Notes: generated by a model from the letters alone, not told the origin. 64,000 nt of DNA from Oribacterium sp. NK2B42 (GCF_000424445.1 NZ_AUJX01000020.1:1-64000); one strand, 5' to 3'; shown: positions 54,045-63,427, counted from the first letter of the stretch. Made by a program: numbers and translations.

Positions 54045-54090
54045 AACCGGGAGGGACAGTTCCCGCCGTCGAGAACCGTCCCTCCCGGTT
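54045..54090 (+). terminator. GC-rich hairpin after tyrA
   Basis: AACCGGGAGGGAC (54045-54057) with GTCCCTCCCGGTT (54078-54090), 13-bp arms. The T-run is poor (TTCCG), so it may work with the next hairpin. Confidence 0.6.
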
Positions 54091-54144
54091 TCCGTTCATG
54101 ATGTGATTGTGCCATTGGCTTTATTCATTCATGATTTCATCATC

Positions 54145-54176
54145 AACCTTCGGGCACTTCGCCCGAAGGTTTTTCA
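54145..54176 (+). terminator. Rho-independent terminator after tyrA
   Basis: AACCTTCGGGC with GCCCGAAGGTT around ACTTC, followed by TTTC and further T. Confidence 0.8.
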
Positions 54177-54357
54177 TTTCTACCCGCGATTTCCGATCAT
54201 GAAAGCCATGCAGCTTTGAACTCTTCAAAATAATCAGTAAGGATTATTACTTCATTTTCTTTTTATATTCTTTATACATATTTTCCAATTTTCTTGTATT
54301 GTGAGCTCTTTTTTAGTAAAATATCTACATATCACATACTTCGTATGCATACAGCGG

Positions 54358-54428
54358 ATCCGGGAAACGTGAAAACGGATTGCAGCGCCTGATCACTTGC
54401 CTAAGGCAAAATAAATAAGTGACCGGCG
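54358..54428 (+). promoter_or_regulatory. Structured leader before the EF-G paralogue
   Basis: ATCCG (54358-54362) pairs with CGGAT (54376-54380); CGCC (54386-54389) with GGCG (54425-54428), TCACTT (54393-54398) with AAGTGA (54417-54422), enclosing GCC/GGC (54399-54401 and 54405-54407). A possible promoter, TTGTAT-16-TAAAAT, lies at 54295-54322. The rest of 54177-54357 is AT-rich without a gene. I do not recognise a known riboswitch. Confidence 0.45.
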
Positions 54429-54453
54429 TTTGAGAAGACAGGAGGTAAGACTT

Positions 54454-56547
54454 ATGAAGGTATTTGACACCGGCAACATACGTAATGTTGTTCTCTTGGG
54501 ACATGGCGGCGCAGGAAAGACAACCGTAGCCGAGGCACTTGCTTACGTAACCGGCACAACAAGCCGTATGGGCAGCATCCCTGAGGGCAACACAGTTTCA
54601 GATTTTGACAAAGAGGAAATAAAGAGAAAGTTTTCAATCTCCACATCAACAATTCCTGTAGAATACAAGGGCGAGAGCGGAGATTTAAAGATCAATATAC
54701 TTGACACTCCGGGCTACTTCGATTTCGTGGGCGAAATAGAGGAGGCTATCTCAGTTGCCGACGCAGCTATCATAGTTGTTAACTGTAAAGCAGGTATCGA
54801 ACCCGGTACAGTAAAGGCTTGGGATATATGCGAGAAGTTCCACGTTCCACGTCTTTTCTTCGTAACCAACATGGACGATGATCATGCTTCATTCCGTCAG
54901 CTGGTTCTCGATCTTGAGAAGCGTTTCGGCAGATCTGTCGCACCTTTCCAGATTCCGATCAGAGAAAATGAAAAATTCGTAGGTTTCGTAAACGTAGTCA
55001 AGATGGAAGGACGTAAGTTCACCAAGCTTAACCAGTATGAAGCTGCAGAGATTCCTGACTATGTTCAGAAGAACCTCGGTATCGCAAGAAATGCTCTTCT
55101 TGAGGCGGTTGCAGAAACCTCTGACGAGTTTATGGAGAAGTATTTCGGCGGAGAAGAGTTTACCGTAGAAGAGATTCAGGCAGCCCTCAGAAAGAGTGTC
55201 AGAACCTGTGAGATGGTTCCTGTTCTTATGGGTTCAGGCATCAATATCCAGGGCTTCAATGTCCTTCTTCAGGTTATCGACAAGTACTTCCCGGCTCCTG
55301 ACGAGTTCGAAACAGTCGGTATAGACGCATCAAACGGCGAGCGTTTCACAGCAAAATACAATTCCGATGCAACACTTACCGCTAAGGTTTGGAAGACCAT
55401 CGCAGATCCTTTCATGGGCAAATATTCACTCCTTAAGGTATGCACCGGAACCCTTAAACCCAACACAGAAGTTTACAATGTAAATAAAGAGCAGATGGAG
55501 AAGATCGGAAAGATCTATATCCTCCGCGGAAAAGAGAATATCGAAGTTGATGAGCTCAAGGCCGGAGACATCGGCGCAGTAGCAAAGCTTACAGTTACCG
55601 GAACCGGTGATACCATGGCTGACAGAAACGCGCCTATCATCTATCACGGTCCTCAGATCTCCAAGCCATATACCTATAAGGCATACCGTGCAGAGAACAA
55701 GACTGACGAAGATAAGCTTTCAACAGCTCTTTCACGTATGATGGATGAAGACAAGACCCTTAAGGTTGTTGCGGATCCGGGCAACCGTCAGTCACTGCTT
55801 TACGGTATCGGCGATCAGCAGCTTGAGGTTGTTGCTTCCATGATCAAGGAGCGTTTCAATGTAAACATTATCCTTGAAAAGCCAAGATTTGCTTATAAGG
55901 AGACCATCAAGAAGGTTGCCAAGGTTCAGGGCAGATATAAGAAGCAGTCCGGCGGACACGGTCAGTTCGGTGATGTTATCATGCAGTTCGAGCCGTCAGG
56001 CGATCTTGAGACGCCTTACATCTTCGAAGAGAAGGTATTCGGAGGAGCAGTTCCAAAGAACTATTTCCCTGCCGTTGAAAAGGGTATTCAGGAAGGAACC
56101 GAGAAGGGACCTCTTGCAGGCTATCCTGTAGTTGGTATCAAGGCAACTCTTCTGGACGGTTCATACCATCCTGTTGATTCTTCCGATATGGCTTTCAAGA
56201 CAGCTGCCAATATGGCATTTAAGGATGCCTTCATGAAGTGTCAGCCTGTAATTCTTGAGCCTATCGCAGCAGTAAAGATCACTGTTCCCGATGCCAATAC
56301 CGGTGACATCATGGGCGATATGACAAAGCGCCGCGGAAGAGTACTCGGTATGGAGTCCATCGGACAGGGCAAGCAGGTCATCCAGGCTGAAGCTCCTATG
56401 TCAAGTCTCTATGGCTACAGCACAGATCTTCGTTCCATGACCGGCGGTGCCGGCGATTACGAATATGAGTTCGTAAGATACGAGCAGGCTCCGGGCGATG
56501 TTCAGAAGCAGATTGTTGACGAGAATGCAGCTGAAGCTGAAAAGTAA
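54454..56547 (+). CDS. Elongation factor G-like protein (EF-G2 type)
   Basis: 697 residues with all five EF-G domains. The GTPase motifs are altered: the P-loop is GHGGAGKTT rather than GHIDAGKTT, switch II is DTPGYFDF rather than DTPGHVDF, and NKxD is replaced by TNMDD. These changes mark the FusA2/EF-G-like paralogues, whose role in translation differs from or only partly overlaps that of FusA. It starts MKVFDTGNIRNVVLLGHGG after CAGGAGG. Domains IV-V end with MTGGAGDYEYEFVRYEQAP. The codon bias is strong. A true fusA is expected elsewhere in the genome. Confidence 0.9.
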   Translation: MKVFDTGNIRNVVLLGHGGAGKTTVAEALAYVTGTTSRMGSIPEGNTVSDFDKEEIKRKFSISTSTIPVEYKGESGDLKINILDTPGYFDFVGEIEEAISVADAAIIVVNCKAGIEPGTVKAWDICEKFHVPRLFFVTNMDDDHASFRQLVLDLEKRFGRSVAPFQIPIRENEKFVGFVNVVKMEGRKFTKLNQYEAAEIPDYVQKNLGIARNALLEAVAETSDEFMEKYFGGEEFTVEEIQAALRKSVRTCEMVPVLMGSGINIQGFNVLLQVIDKYFPAPDEFETVGIDASNGERFTAKYNSDATLTAKVWKTIADPFMGKYSLLKVCTGTLKPNTEVYNVNKEQMEKIGKIYILRGKENIEVDELKAGDIGAVAKLTVTGTGDTMADRNAPIIYHGPQISKPYTYKAYRAENKTDEDKLSTALSRMMDEDKTLKVVADPGNRQSLLYGIGDQQLEVVASMIKERFNVNIILEKPRFAYKETIKKVAKVQGRYKKQSGGHGQFGDVIMQFEPSGDLETPYIFEEKVFGGAVPKNYFPAVEKGIQEGTEKGPLAGYPVVGIKATLLDGSYHPVDSSDMAFKTAANMAFKDAFMKCQPVILEPIAAVKITVPDANTGDIMGDMTKRRGRVLGMESIGQGKQVIQAEAPMSSLYGYSTDLRSMTGGAGDYEYEFVRYEQAPGDVQKQIVDENAAEAEK

Positions 56548-56562
56548 AATATAGTATGATTC

Positions 56563-56606
56563 AGAGCCGGAGGGCATCCATTATAATCAGGGCGCCCTCC
56601 GGCTCT
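56563..56606. repeat. Palindromic repeat after the EF-G-like gene
   Basis: AGAGCCGGAGGGC (56563-56575) pairs with GCCCTCCGGCTCT (56594-56606). The left arm plus centre (GCCGGAGGGCATCCATT) matches the left arm of the element at 63191. It may also act as a terminator, but the T-run is weak. Confidence 0.7.
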
Positions 56607-56732
56607 TGCCTGCCTATACACTTGACTCGAATCATCACGCATATTAGAATATGCTAGTGTTCGGCTAATTCTGTTTTTATCAGAATTTCCTTCAGAATGC
56701 ATTATTATGAAAGGATTCATTTAAGTAATATA

Positions 56733-57779
56733 ATGGTTAAGATTGCAATAGATTGTATGGGCGGAGACAACGCGCCTTCTGCCATTGTCAAGGGTGCTCT
56801 TAAGTCTTTAAGTGTCACTCCGGATACAAAGCTTTTTCTTTTCGGTCCGGAGGCTGCAGTAAAGTCTGAGCTTTCCCACGCAAAGGAATGGGGTATCAGT
56901 GAGTCAGACCTTAAAGAGAGGGTGGAGATAGTCGATGCTCCGGATGTCATCTCTCTTCACGAGGCTCCGGTCATCGCCATACGAAGAAAAAAAGAGTCCA
57001 GTATCGTTAAGGCTCTTCATTTTGTAAAAGAGGGTAATGCTGATGCCTTTATATCAGCCGGCTCCAGCGGAGCAGTGCTTGCCGGAGGTCAGCTTATAGT
57101 AGGCCGCGCAAAGGGTGTTCCGCGTCCTCCTTTCGGAGCCCTCATTCCGACAAAGAACGGTGTGAGCCTGCTTCTGGACAGCGGTGCCAATATTGACGCC
57201 AAGCCCGAATGGCTTGTCCAGTATGCAAAGATGGGCACCATATATATGAAGGAAGTTGTGGGTATAAAGAATCCCTCTGTCGGTCTTGTAAATGTCGGTG
57301 CAGAAGAAGAAAAGGGAAACCAGCTGGTTAAAGAGACCATGCCGCTTCTTAAGGCTGTAAAGGATATAAACTTTATAGGCTCCTGTGAAGCAAGGGAAGT
57401 TCCTTTCGGAGCCTGTGATGTAATAATTTGCGATGCATTTGTAGGTAACTGTATCCTTAAAACCTATGAGGGTTCCGGTAAAATGCTTCTCGGAGAAATA
57501 AAGACTGCCCTAAAGTCAAGCTTTATCTCAATGATCGGAGGGCTCCTCATTAAAAAAGCCCTCAAGGGAACGATGCAAAGATTTGACGCAAAACAGTACG
57601 GTGGAGCACCGGTTCTCGGATTAAAGGGACTGGTTGTAAAGGTTCATGGCAATACAGACGGTGTCGAGATCACACATGCCATCCAGCAGTGCTATGATTT
57701 CGTAAAATCCGATGCTGTAAATAAGATTGCTGAAAGTATTGAATCCGGTGATACTGAGCCGGTTAAGCAGGAGGTATAA
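56733..57779 (+). CDS. plsX: Phosphate acyltransferase PlsX
   Basis: 348 residues from ATG 56733 (MVKIAIDCMGGDNAPSAIVKGAL, the family N-terminus); an in-frame ATG at 56697 would add 12 unlike residues. GRAKGVPRPPFGALIPTKNG, GLVNVGAEEEKGN and EAREVPFGACDVIICDAFVGNCILKTYEGSG are the PlsX blocks. It makes acyl-phosphate from acyl-ACP for phospholipid synthesis, which fits acpP two bases downstream. The ribosome binding site is distant. The C-terminus (KQEV) carries the acpP Shine-Dalgarno sequence. Confidence 0.93.
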   Translation: MVKIAIDCMGGDNAPSAIVKGALKSLSVTPDTKLFLFGPEAAVKSELSHAKEWGISESDLKERVEIVDAPDVISLHEAPVIAIRRKKESSIVKALHFVKEGNADAFISAGSSGAVLAGGQLIVGRAKGVPRPPFGALIPTKNGVSLLLDSGANIDAKPEWLVQYAKMGTIYMKEVVGIKNPSVGLVNVGAEEEKGNQLVKETMPLLKAVKDINFIGSCEAREVPFGACDVIICDAFVGNCILKTYEGSGKMLLGEIKTALKSSFISMIGGLLIKKALKGTMQRFDAKQYGGAPVLGLKGLVVKVHGNTDGVEITHAIQQCYDFVKSDAVNKIAESIESGDTEPVKQEV

Positions 57780-57781
57780 AT

Positions 57782-58024
57782 ATGGAGTTTGAGAAATTAA
57801 AAGAGATCATTATAAAGGAAGTATCTCACGTTAAGGCTGAAAAGATCACCCCGGAGGCAAGGTTTGTGGATGATCTTGAAATGGATTCCCTCGATGTTGT
57901 TCAGGTAGTTATGGCAATCGAGGAAGCATTCGGCATCGAGGTTCCGGATGATGCGGCTGAACAGCTCACAACAGTACAGGAGGCTGTAACAGCTATTCAT
58001 GAGGCAGTTGCAGCAAGAGGATGA
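57782..58024 (+). CDS. acpP: Acyl carrier protein
   Basis: 80 residues, acidic. The phosphopantetheine serine is in DLEMDSLDVVQVVMAIEEAFGIEVPDD (DSL, about Ser36). It carries growing fatty acids and supplies PlsX. AGGAGG overlaps the plsX end, so the genes are coupled. The 157 bp downstream contain a GGGAGAA/TTCTCCC hairpin and a GGAGGC/GCCTCC pair before rnc. Confidence 0.96.
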   Translation: MEFEKLKEIIIKEVSHVKAEKITPEARFVDDLEMDSLDVVQVVMAIEEAFGIEVPDDAAEQLTTVQEAVTAIHEAVAARG

Positions 58025-58181
58025 TAAAAGGGGAGAATCAGCTTCTCCCTTAACTGACTGTAAGGCGGAGGCGATCCGCAGGCGTTACCACAGCTTTGCC
58101 TCCAGCCTTGACTAATAAGCATACCAACCGGCAAATTGTCGATAAAACAACAAAAAAACATGCGTTTATAAAGGAGTATAA

Positions 58182-58889
58182 ATGTCAGACGATTTAGAAA
58201 AGCTACAGGAAGCTTTAGGATATCACTTTAATGATGTGGACCTTTTAAAACACGCCCTTACACATCCTTCCTTCAGTAATGAAAACGGCGAACCAAAAGA
58301 GGCTTCCAATCAAAGACTTGAATTTTTGGGAGATGCGGTACTCGAACTTATTTCAAGCGTATTTCTCTTTAACAGAAAACCCGTATTACAGGAGGGTGTC
58401 ATGACCAAGGTCCGTGCATCACTGGTATGTGAACCTACGCTGGCAGAAGCCGCCCGAAAGGTGAATCTTGGTGATTACATCATCCTGGGAAAAGGAGAGG
58501 CAAGAGAACGCATCAATAACCGTGATTCTGTCATATCAGATGCATTTGAAGCCGTAATAGGCGCCATGTATCTGGACGGTGGTTTCGAACAGGCGCAGAA
58601 TTTCGTAAATAAGCTTGTGCTTACCGATATTGAAAGCGCAGGTCTCTTCAGAGACGCAAAAACCGTTCTCCAGGAATATGTTTCCCAGAACAAAATGGAG
58701 CTCGAGTACAGAGTCATTGAGGAATCAGGTCCCTGCCATGACAGATTCTACCGTGTTCAGGCCATCCTGAACAACAGAGAATACGGCATCGGCGAAGGTT
58801 CCAGTAAGAAAAAGGGTGAGCAGGGAGCAGCTTACCAGACATTAAAGCAGATTAAGGCGGAAACCGGATATGTATTTAAAATCTATTGA
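58182..58889 (+). CDS. rnc: Ribonuclease III
   Basis: 235 residues. The RNase III domain has HPSFSNENG and the signature NQRLEFLGDAVLEL (about 45-58), and SDAFEAVIGAMYLDGG with the metal-binding Asp/Glu. The C-terminal dsRNA-binding domain (about 160-230) ends GSSKKKGEQGAAYQTLKQI. It processes 16S/23S precursors and scRNA. AAGGAG precedes the ATG. Its last 20 bases overlap the start of smc in another frame. Confidence 0.96.
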   Translation: MSDDLEKLQEALGYHFNDVDLLKHALTHPSFSNENGEPKEASNQRLEFLGDAVLELISSVFLFNRKPVLQEGVMTKVRASLVCEPTLAEAARKVNLGDYIILGKGEARERINNRDSVISDAFEAVIGAMYLDGGFEQAQNFVNKLVLTDIESAGLFRDAKTVLQEYVSQNKMELEYRVIEESGPCHDRFYRVQAILNNREYGIGEGSSKKKGEQGAAYQTLKQIKAETGYVFKIY

Positions 58890-61800
58890 GGTTCAGGGCT
58901 TCAAGTCCTTTGCAAATAAGACAGTCCTTGATTTCAGTAAAGGAGTCACAGGCATAGTAGGTCCTAATGGCTCCGGAAAATCCAATATTTCCGATGCCGT
59001 TCGCTGGGTTCTCGGTGAGCAGAAGGTAAAACAGCTGCGTGGTTCTTCCATGCAGGACGTTATATTTGCCGGAACTCAGCTGAGACGTCCCCAGAGTTCA
59101 GCCTTTGTCGCCATAACTCTGGATAATTCAGACCGTCTTTTAAATATCGATTATGATGTGGTAACCGTATCAAGACGTCTTTATCGTTCAGGCGAATCAG
59201 AATATATGCTGAATGGCACAGAATGCCGACTAAAAGACATTAACGAGCTGTTCTATGATACCGGTATCGGTAAGGATGGTTACAGTATCATAGGACAGGG
59301 CCAGGTAGAAAAGATCCTTTCCGGTAAGCCCGAAGAAAGAAGAGATCTTTTTGACGAAGCTGTAGGTATCGTCAAATTCAAAAGAAGAAAAGCTCTGGCT
59401 GAGAAAAAGCTTACGGACGAGCAGGCAAATCTTACCCGTGTAACAGATATTCTTAACGAGCTGGAACGCCAGGTGGGGCCTTTGAAAAAGCAGTCCGATG
59501 AGGCAAGACAATATCTTTCAATTCGTGACGAGCTTGTCAATGCGGATTCCAACCTCTTCATCAGAGATATGGATGACACCTTAAAGGGTCTTGATTCCAT
59601 TAATGAAAATGCCAGCACGGTTAATGACGAACTGGCTGCCGTTAAAAAGGAATCGGAAGAGTTAAACAGCAAGTATAGCGAAATAGAAGAAAAGATCCGG
59701 ACTCTCGAAAGCGAAATCAGCAAAACAAAGGATGATATAAACAAGTCAGACCTTCTGAAAACAAACCTTCGCGGACAGATTGACGTTTTAAACGAGCAGA
59801 TCAATACAGAAAAGAACAATGCCCTTCATTATACACAGCGCATCAATGCCCTGAAGAAGGACATGTTCGACCGTATTTCTCAGATTGAGGATAATCTGAG
59901 CCTGTTAAAGTGGATCAGGGAACAGATTACTTTCATCAAAGATAACAAAGCCGGAACAGATGAAATGATGGAAAATATAGATCTGGATCTGGAAATGATC
60001 CAGTCTACCATGGACGAGACTTCGCTTACCATCACTTCCTGTATGGGACCGGATTTTGAGCTTGAGGAACGCCCTTTAAAGGAAACCGAGAAAGCCTCAA
60101 GCCTTAAAAGCGATGATTTCCTGGGAAACATTGAAGAACAGCGTAAAATCCTGGAAAAACTGAACCTGCGTCTCGAAGAGGTTAAAAATCTCATTTCCTC
60201 AGACTCCGAGCTGGTTATGAAGCTCGGTGAAGCAAACCAGCAATTAAGAGATCAGATCAATCACAAGACCCGGGAGCACGATAATCTCAAAAACCGTCTT
60301 GAAACCCTGCGAAATCTTGCAGAACGCTACGAAGGCTATGGCAATGCAGTAAAGATGGTCATGGATCGTCGTGATCAGGAGCATGGTATCCTTGGTGTAG
60401 TTGCAGATCTCATCGAAGTTCCCAAGGAATATGAAACTGCCATAGAAACAGCCCTTGGCGGTTCTATACAGAACGTAGTAACAGAAGACGAAAACACTGC
60501 CAAGAACATGGTGCAGTACTTAAAACAGCACCGTTACGGACGTGCGACCTTCCTTCCTCTTTCAAACATCAAAGGAAGAAGGGATGACAATTGCGAGCGT
60601 GCCTGCTCTGAAAACGGAGCTATCGGACTTGGCTGTGATCTCATTAAGTTTGACGCTAAATATAAGGGTCTTTCCGAGTTCCTGCTGGGACGAGTCCTGG
60701 TGGTCAACAACATTGACACCGCTCTCGGTATACAGAGAAAATATCGCCAGAGTCTCAGGATAGTAACCCTGGAAGGAGATCTTTTAAACCCGGGCGGTTC
60801 CATTTCCGGTGGTTCCTTCAGAAACAACTCGAACCTCATGGGTCGAAAGCGAGAGCTGGAGGAGATTGAAGAGCAGATCCTTAAAGCCAGAAATGCCGTT
60901 GAAGATCTGAAGCATAAGCTTGCGGAGTCCGAAAGCAGAAGAGATCTCGCAAAAGCTTCCGTAGAGTCCCACCGACAGGAGATCGAGAAGCTCACTCTGG
61001 AGCAGAATACCCAGACCATGGCAATCGCTTCCCAGATCAATGTTGAGTACTCATCTCTTTCGACACGTACCGACTTCGTTACAGAAAATCTTCACAGACT
61101 GAACTCAGAGCTTGAAGAGATCACTACCGAAAAGGGATCCATGGAGGATTCACAGCAGAATTCGGATAATGTTCTCCGGGATAAGACTGATAAGATATCC
61201 GAACTAGAAGAACTGATCACCAATGCTGAGGCCGCTGCTCAGTCACTGAACGATAAAATGACGCAGGACGAAGAACAGAAAACAGATCTTTTGGAAGAGC
61301 GAAAATCCTTCTTCCAGAAGAAAGACGAGATATCCGTACGACTTCTTGATATGGAGAAGGAATCCATGCGTGTTCAGAACAAGAGAGAAAAGCTGGACGA
61401 AAAGATAGACAAGCTCACAAATTATATGTTTGACGAGTACGGTATCACATACGAAGAGGCAAAGAAGCGTTATTCTGACGAATACAAAAATACAAACGAG
61501 GTACGTGCTCTTGTTAACCAGTTAAAGGGCAAATTAAAGGCTCTCGGTCCTGTTAACCTGGATGCCATCGAGCAGTACAAAGAAGTGTCTGAACGTTATG
61601 AATTTTTGAACAATCAGTACCTGGATCTCACGGAATCCGAGAAGTCTCTTAATGAGATCATCGCGGAACTGGATCAGGGCATGCGCAGGCAGTTCAATGA
61701 AAACTTTAAGCTCATTCAGGAACAGTTCAACAAAACCTTTAAGATACTTTTCGGCGGCGGACAGGGCAGACTCGAGCTGGACACAGAGGATCCGGATGTT

Positions 61801-62154
61801 CTTACCGCATCGATTTCCATCATTGCGGAACCGCCCGGAAAGAAGCTGCAAAACATGATGCAGCTTTCCGGAGGAGAAAAGGCGCTTACGGCCATTGCAT
61901 TACTTTTTGCAATTCAGAATCTGAAGCCGTCACCCTTCTGTCTGCTGGATGAGATCGAGGCTGCGCTTGATGACTCCAATGTCACACGTTTTGCGGAGTA
62001 CCTCCACACACTTATACAGACACAGTTCATAGTTATCACCCACAGAAGAGGAACTATGGAAAATGCTGACCGCCTGTTCGGTATCACTATGCAGGAAAAG
62101 GGTGTGTCAACACTGGTATCCGTTGATCTGGTACAGGATCAGCTAGAGGCATAA
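58870..62154 (+). CDS. smc: Chromosome segregation protein SMC
   Basis: 1094 residues. The N-terminal ATP head has GPNGSGKSNISDAVRWVLGEQ (33-53) and the C-terminal head has LSGGEKALTAIALLFAIQ and CLLDEIEAALDDSN. Between them are two coiled coils (about 170-500 and 670-940) around a hinge with GSIQNVVTEDENTAKNMVQYLKQ. Firmicute SMCs are usually about 1185 residues, so the arms here are about 90 residues shorter. Together with ScpA/B it condenses the chromosome. The start overlaps rnc by 20 bp, as in other Clostridia. Confidence 0.96.
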   Translation: MYLKSIEVQGFKSFANKTVLDFSKGVTGIVGPNGSGKSNISDAVRWVLGEQKVKQLRGSSMQDVIFAGTQLRRPQSSAFVAITLDNSDRLLNIDYDVVTVSRRLYRSGESEYMLNGTECRLKDINELFYDTGIGKDGYSIIGQGQVEKILSGKPEERRDLFDEAVGIVKFKRRKALAEKKLTDEQANLTRVTDILNELERQVGPLKKQSDEARQYLSIRDELVNADSNLFIRDMDDTLKGLDSINENASTVNDELAAVKKESEELNSKYSEIEEKIRTLESEISKTKDDINKSDLLKTNLRGQIDVLNEQINTEKNNALHYTQRINALKKDMFDRISQIEDNLSLLKWIREQITFIKDNKAGTDEMMENIDLDLEMIQSTMDETSLTITSCMGPDFELEERPLKETEKASSLKSDDFLGNIEEQRKILEKLNLRLEEVKNLISSDSELVMKLGEANQQLRDQINHKTREHDNLKNRLETLRNLAERYEGYGNAVKMVMDRRDQEHGILGVVADLIEVPKEYETAIETALGGSIQNVVTEDENTAKNMVQYLKQHRYGRATFLPLSNIKGRRDDNCERACSENGAIGLGCDLIKFDAKYKGLSEFLLGRVLVVNNIDTALGIQRKYRQSLRIVTLEGDLLNPGGSISGGSFRNNSNLMGRKRELEEIEEQILKARNAVEDLKHKLAESESRRDLAKASVESHRQEIEKLTLEQNTQTMAIASQINVEYSSLSTRTDFVTENLHRLNSELEEITTEKGSMEDSQQNSDNVLRDKTDKISELEELITNAEAAAQSLNDKMTQDEEQKTDLLEERKSFFQKKDEISVRLLDMEKESMRVQNKREKLDEKIDKLTNYMFDEYGITYEEAKKRYSDEYKNTNEVRALVNQLKGKLKALGPVNLDAIEQYKEVSERYEFLNNQYLDLTESEKSLNEIIAELDQGMRRQFNENFKLIQEQFNKTFKILFGGGQGRLELDTEDPDVLTASISIIAEPPGKKLQNMMQLSGGEKALTAIALLFAIQNLKPSPFCLLDEIEAALDDSNVTRFAEYLHTLIQTQFIVITHRRGTMENADRLFGITMQEKGVSTLVSVDLVQDQLEA

Positions 62155-62178
62155 TCAAAAAATATTTAATCACCAATT

Positions 62179-62288
62179 GTCTAAAGTCCGACGGTCTACT
62201 TGCAGAGTAACGTCAGGGCTTTAGACATATTATTTAGAAGCCGGTCTTATTCACATCTTAGCAATGATTAAAGGAACACCGGCTTTTA
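62179..62288. other. Two intergenic hairpins between smc and ftsY
   Basis: GTCTAAAG (62179-62186) with CTTTAGAC (62219-62226), and AAGCCGGT (62238-62245) with ACCGGCTT (62278-62285) followed by TTTTATC. The second could be a partial terminator or an attenuator before ftsY. Promoters are not evident. Confidence 0.55.
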
Positions 62289-62307
62289 TCAAGGAGAAAG
62301 TGACATT

Positions 62308-63180
62308 ATGGCTAATTTCTTTTCCAAACTTATAAATAACATCTTTCAGACAAATGAAATCGCCGATGACGACTTTTACGAAGGTCTCGAAGATGCCATG
62401 ATCATGTCAGATGTAGGTGTCACCACAACACTGAAGGTCATAGACGCGATCAAGACAGAGGCCTCACGCCAGGGCGTCAATACTACCCGTGAAATAAAGA
62501 AAATACTTCGTGATTATCTTTACGAGTTAATGAGAGTTGACGATTCCTACTACGATTTCGAAAAGCAGAAAAGTATCATTTCAGTAATCGGTGTTAACGG
62601 CGTAGGAAAAACCACTTCCATCGGAAAGATGGCCGGCAACTTCAAAAACAAAGGTAAGCGAGTGATCCTTGCCGCCGCAGACACCTTCAGAGCCGGTGCC
62701 ATCGAGCAGCTCAAGGAATGGGGTCACCGCATTGACGTTGATGTCATTGCCCAGAAGGAAGGTTCCGATCCTGCAGCTGTAGTTTTTGATGCACTTCAGT
62801 CCTTCAAATCAAAAAATGCCGATCTCCTCATCATCGATACTGCCGGACGTCTTCATAATAAGAAGAATCTCATGCAGGAGCTCGGAAAGATCAACAGGAT
62901 CATCGACAAGGAATTTGCGGAGGGCTACAGAGAAACCCTTGTAGTCCTTGATGCCACAACGGGACAGAATGCCATGTCCCAGGCCGAAATCTTCAAGGAT
63001 GCCTGCCAGGTTACCGGCATTATCCTTACAAAGATGGATGGTACCGCAAAAGGCGGCATCGCACTTGCAGTCCAGTCCGAGCTCGGTATCCCCGTAAAAT
63101 ACATCGGCGTAGGTGAAAAGGTTTCCGACCTTCGACGCTTCGACGCCAAGGAATATGTAGATTCCATATTCGAAGCTTGA
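62308..63180 (+). CDS. ftsY: Signal recognition particle receptor FtsY
   Basis: 290 residues. The N-terminal helical domain has EIADDDFYEGLEDAMIMSDVGVTTT; the SRP GTPase has GVNGVGKTT (about 94-102), the insertion DTFRAGAIEQLKEW, DTAGR and TKMDGTAKGG. The acidic N-terminal A domain of longer FtsY proteins is missing, as in several Firmicutes. It docks SRP-ribosome complexes to the translocon, which fits with ffh just downstream. AAGGAG precedes the ATG. Confidence 0.96.
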   Translation: MANFFSKLINNIFQTNEIADDDFYEGLEDAMIMSDVGVTTTLKVIDAIKTEASRQGVNTTREIKKILRDYLYELMRVDDSYYDFEKQKSIISVIGVNGVGKTTSIGKMAGNFKNKGKRVILAAADTFRAGAIEQLKEWGHRIDVDVIAQKEGSDPAAVVFDALQSFKSKNADLLIIDTAGRLHNKKNLMQELGKINRIIDKEFAEGYRETLVVLDATTGQNAMSQAEIFKDACQVTGIILTKMDGTAKGGIALAVQSELGIPVKYIGVGEKVSDLRRFDAKEYVDSIFEA

Positions 63181-63190
63181 TACTATCGGA

Positions 63191-63413
63191 AGCGCCGGAG
63201 GGCATCCATTTAAAACCGTTAAGCTGAGTCGAGAAAAATCAAAATCGGACCCCTTAGAAACCACTTGGTTCCCTTTTCCTTAGCCCCCTCGCCAAGTCAG
63301 ATGTTGTCATAAAGAGAACTCTGACATTGGCGAGGGCCTAGTGGTTCTTAGGGGTCCGATTTTAGATTTTTCCGACGAAGCGCCTCGGTTTTAAATGGAT
63401 GCCCTCCGGCGCT
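63191..63413. repeat. 223-bp nested palindromic element (MITE-like) between ftsY and ylxM
   Basis: The outer arms 63191-63218 and 63386-63413 are perfect 28-bp inverses. Further in, GAGAAAAATCAAAATCGGAC and CCCTTAGAAACCACT (63231-63265) pair with their imperfect inverse (about 63341-63372). The centre holds CCCTCGCCAAGTCAG (63286-63300) against CTGACATTGGCGAGGG (63321-63336). There is no ORF. The outer arm recurs in part at 56563 and 23391. The element lies just before the ylxM promoter. Confidence 0.85.
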
Positions 63414-63427
63414 GTCAACAAAAAGTG

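Noticed and set aside
59280-59819. Long - strand ORFs opposite smc
   Set aside because: They are Ser/Leu-rich shadows of the coiled-coil coding strand, without ribosome binding sites or family features.
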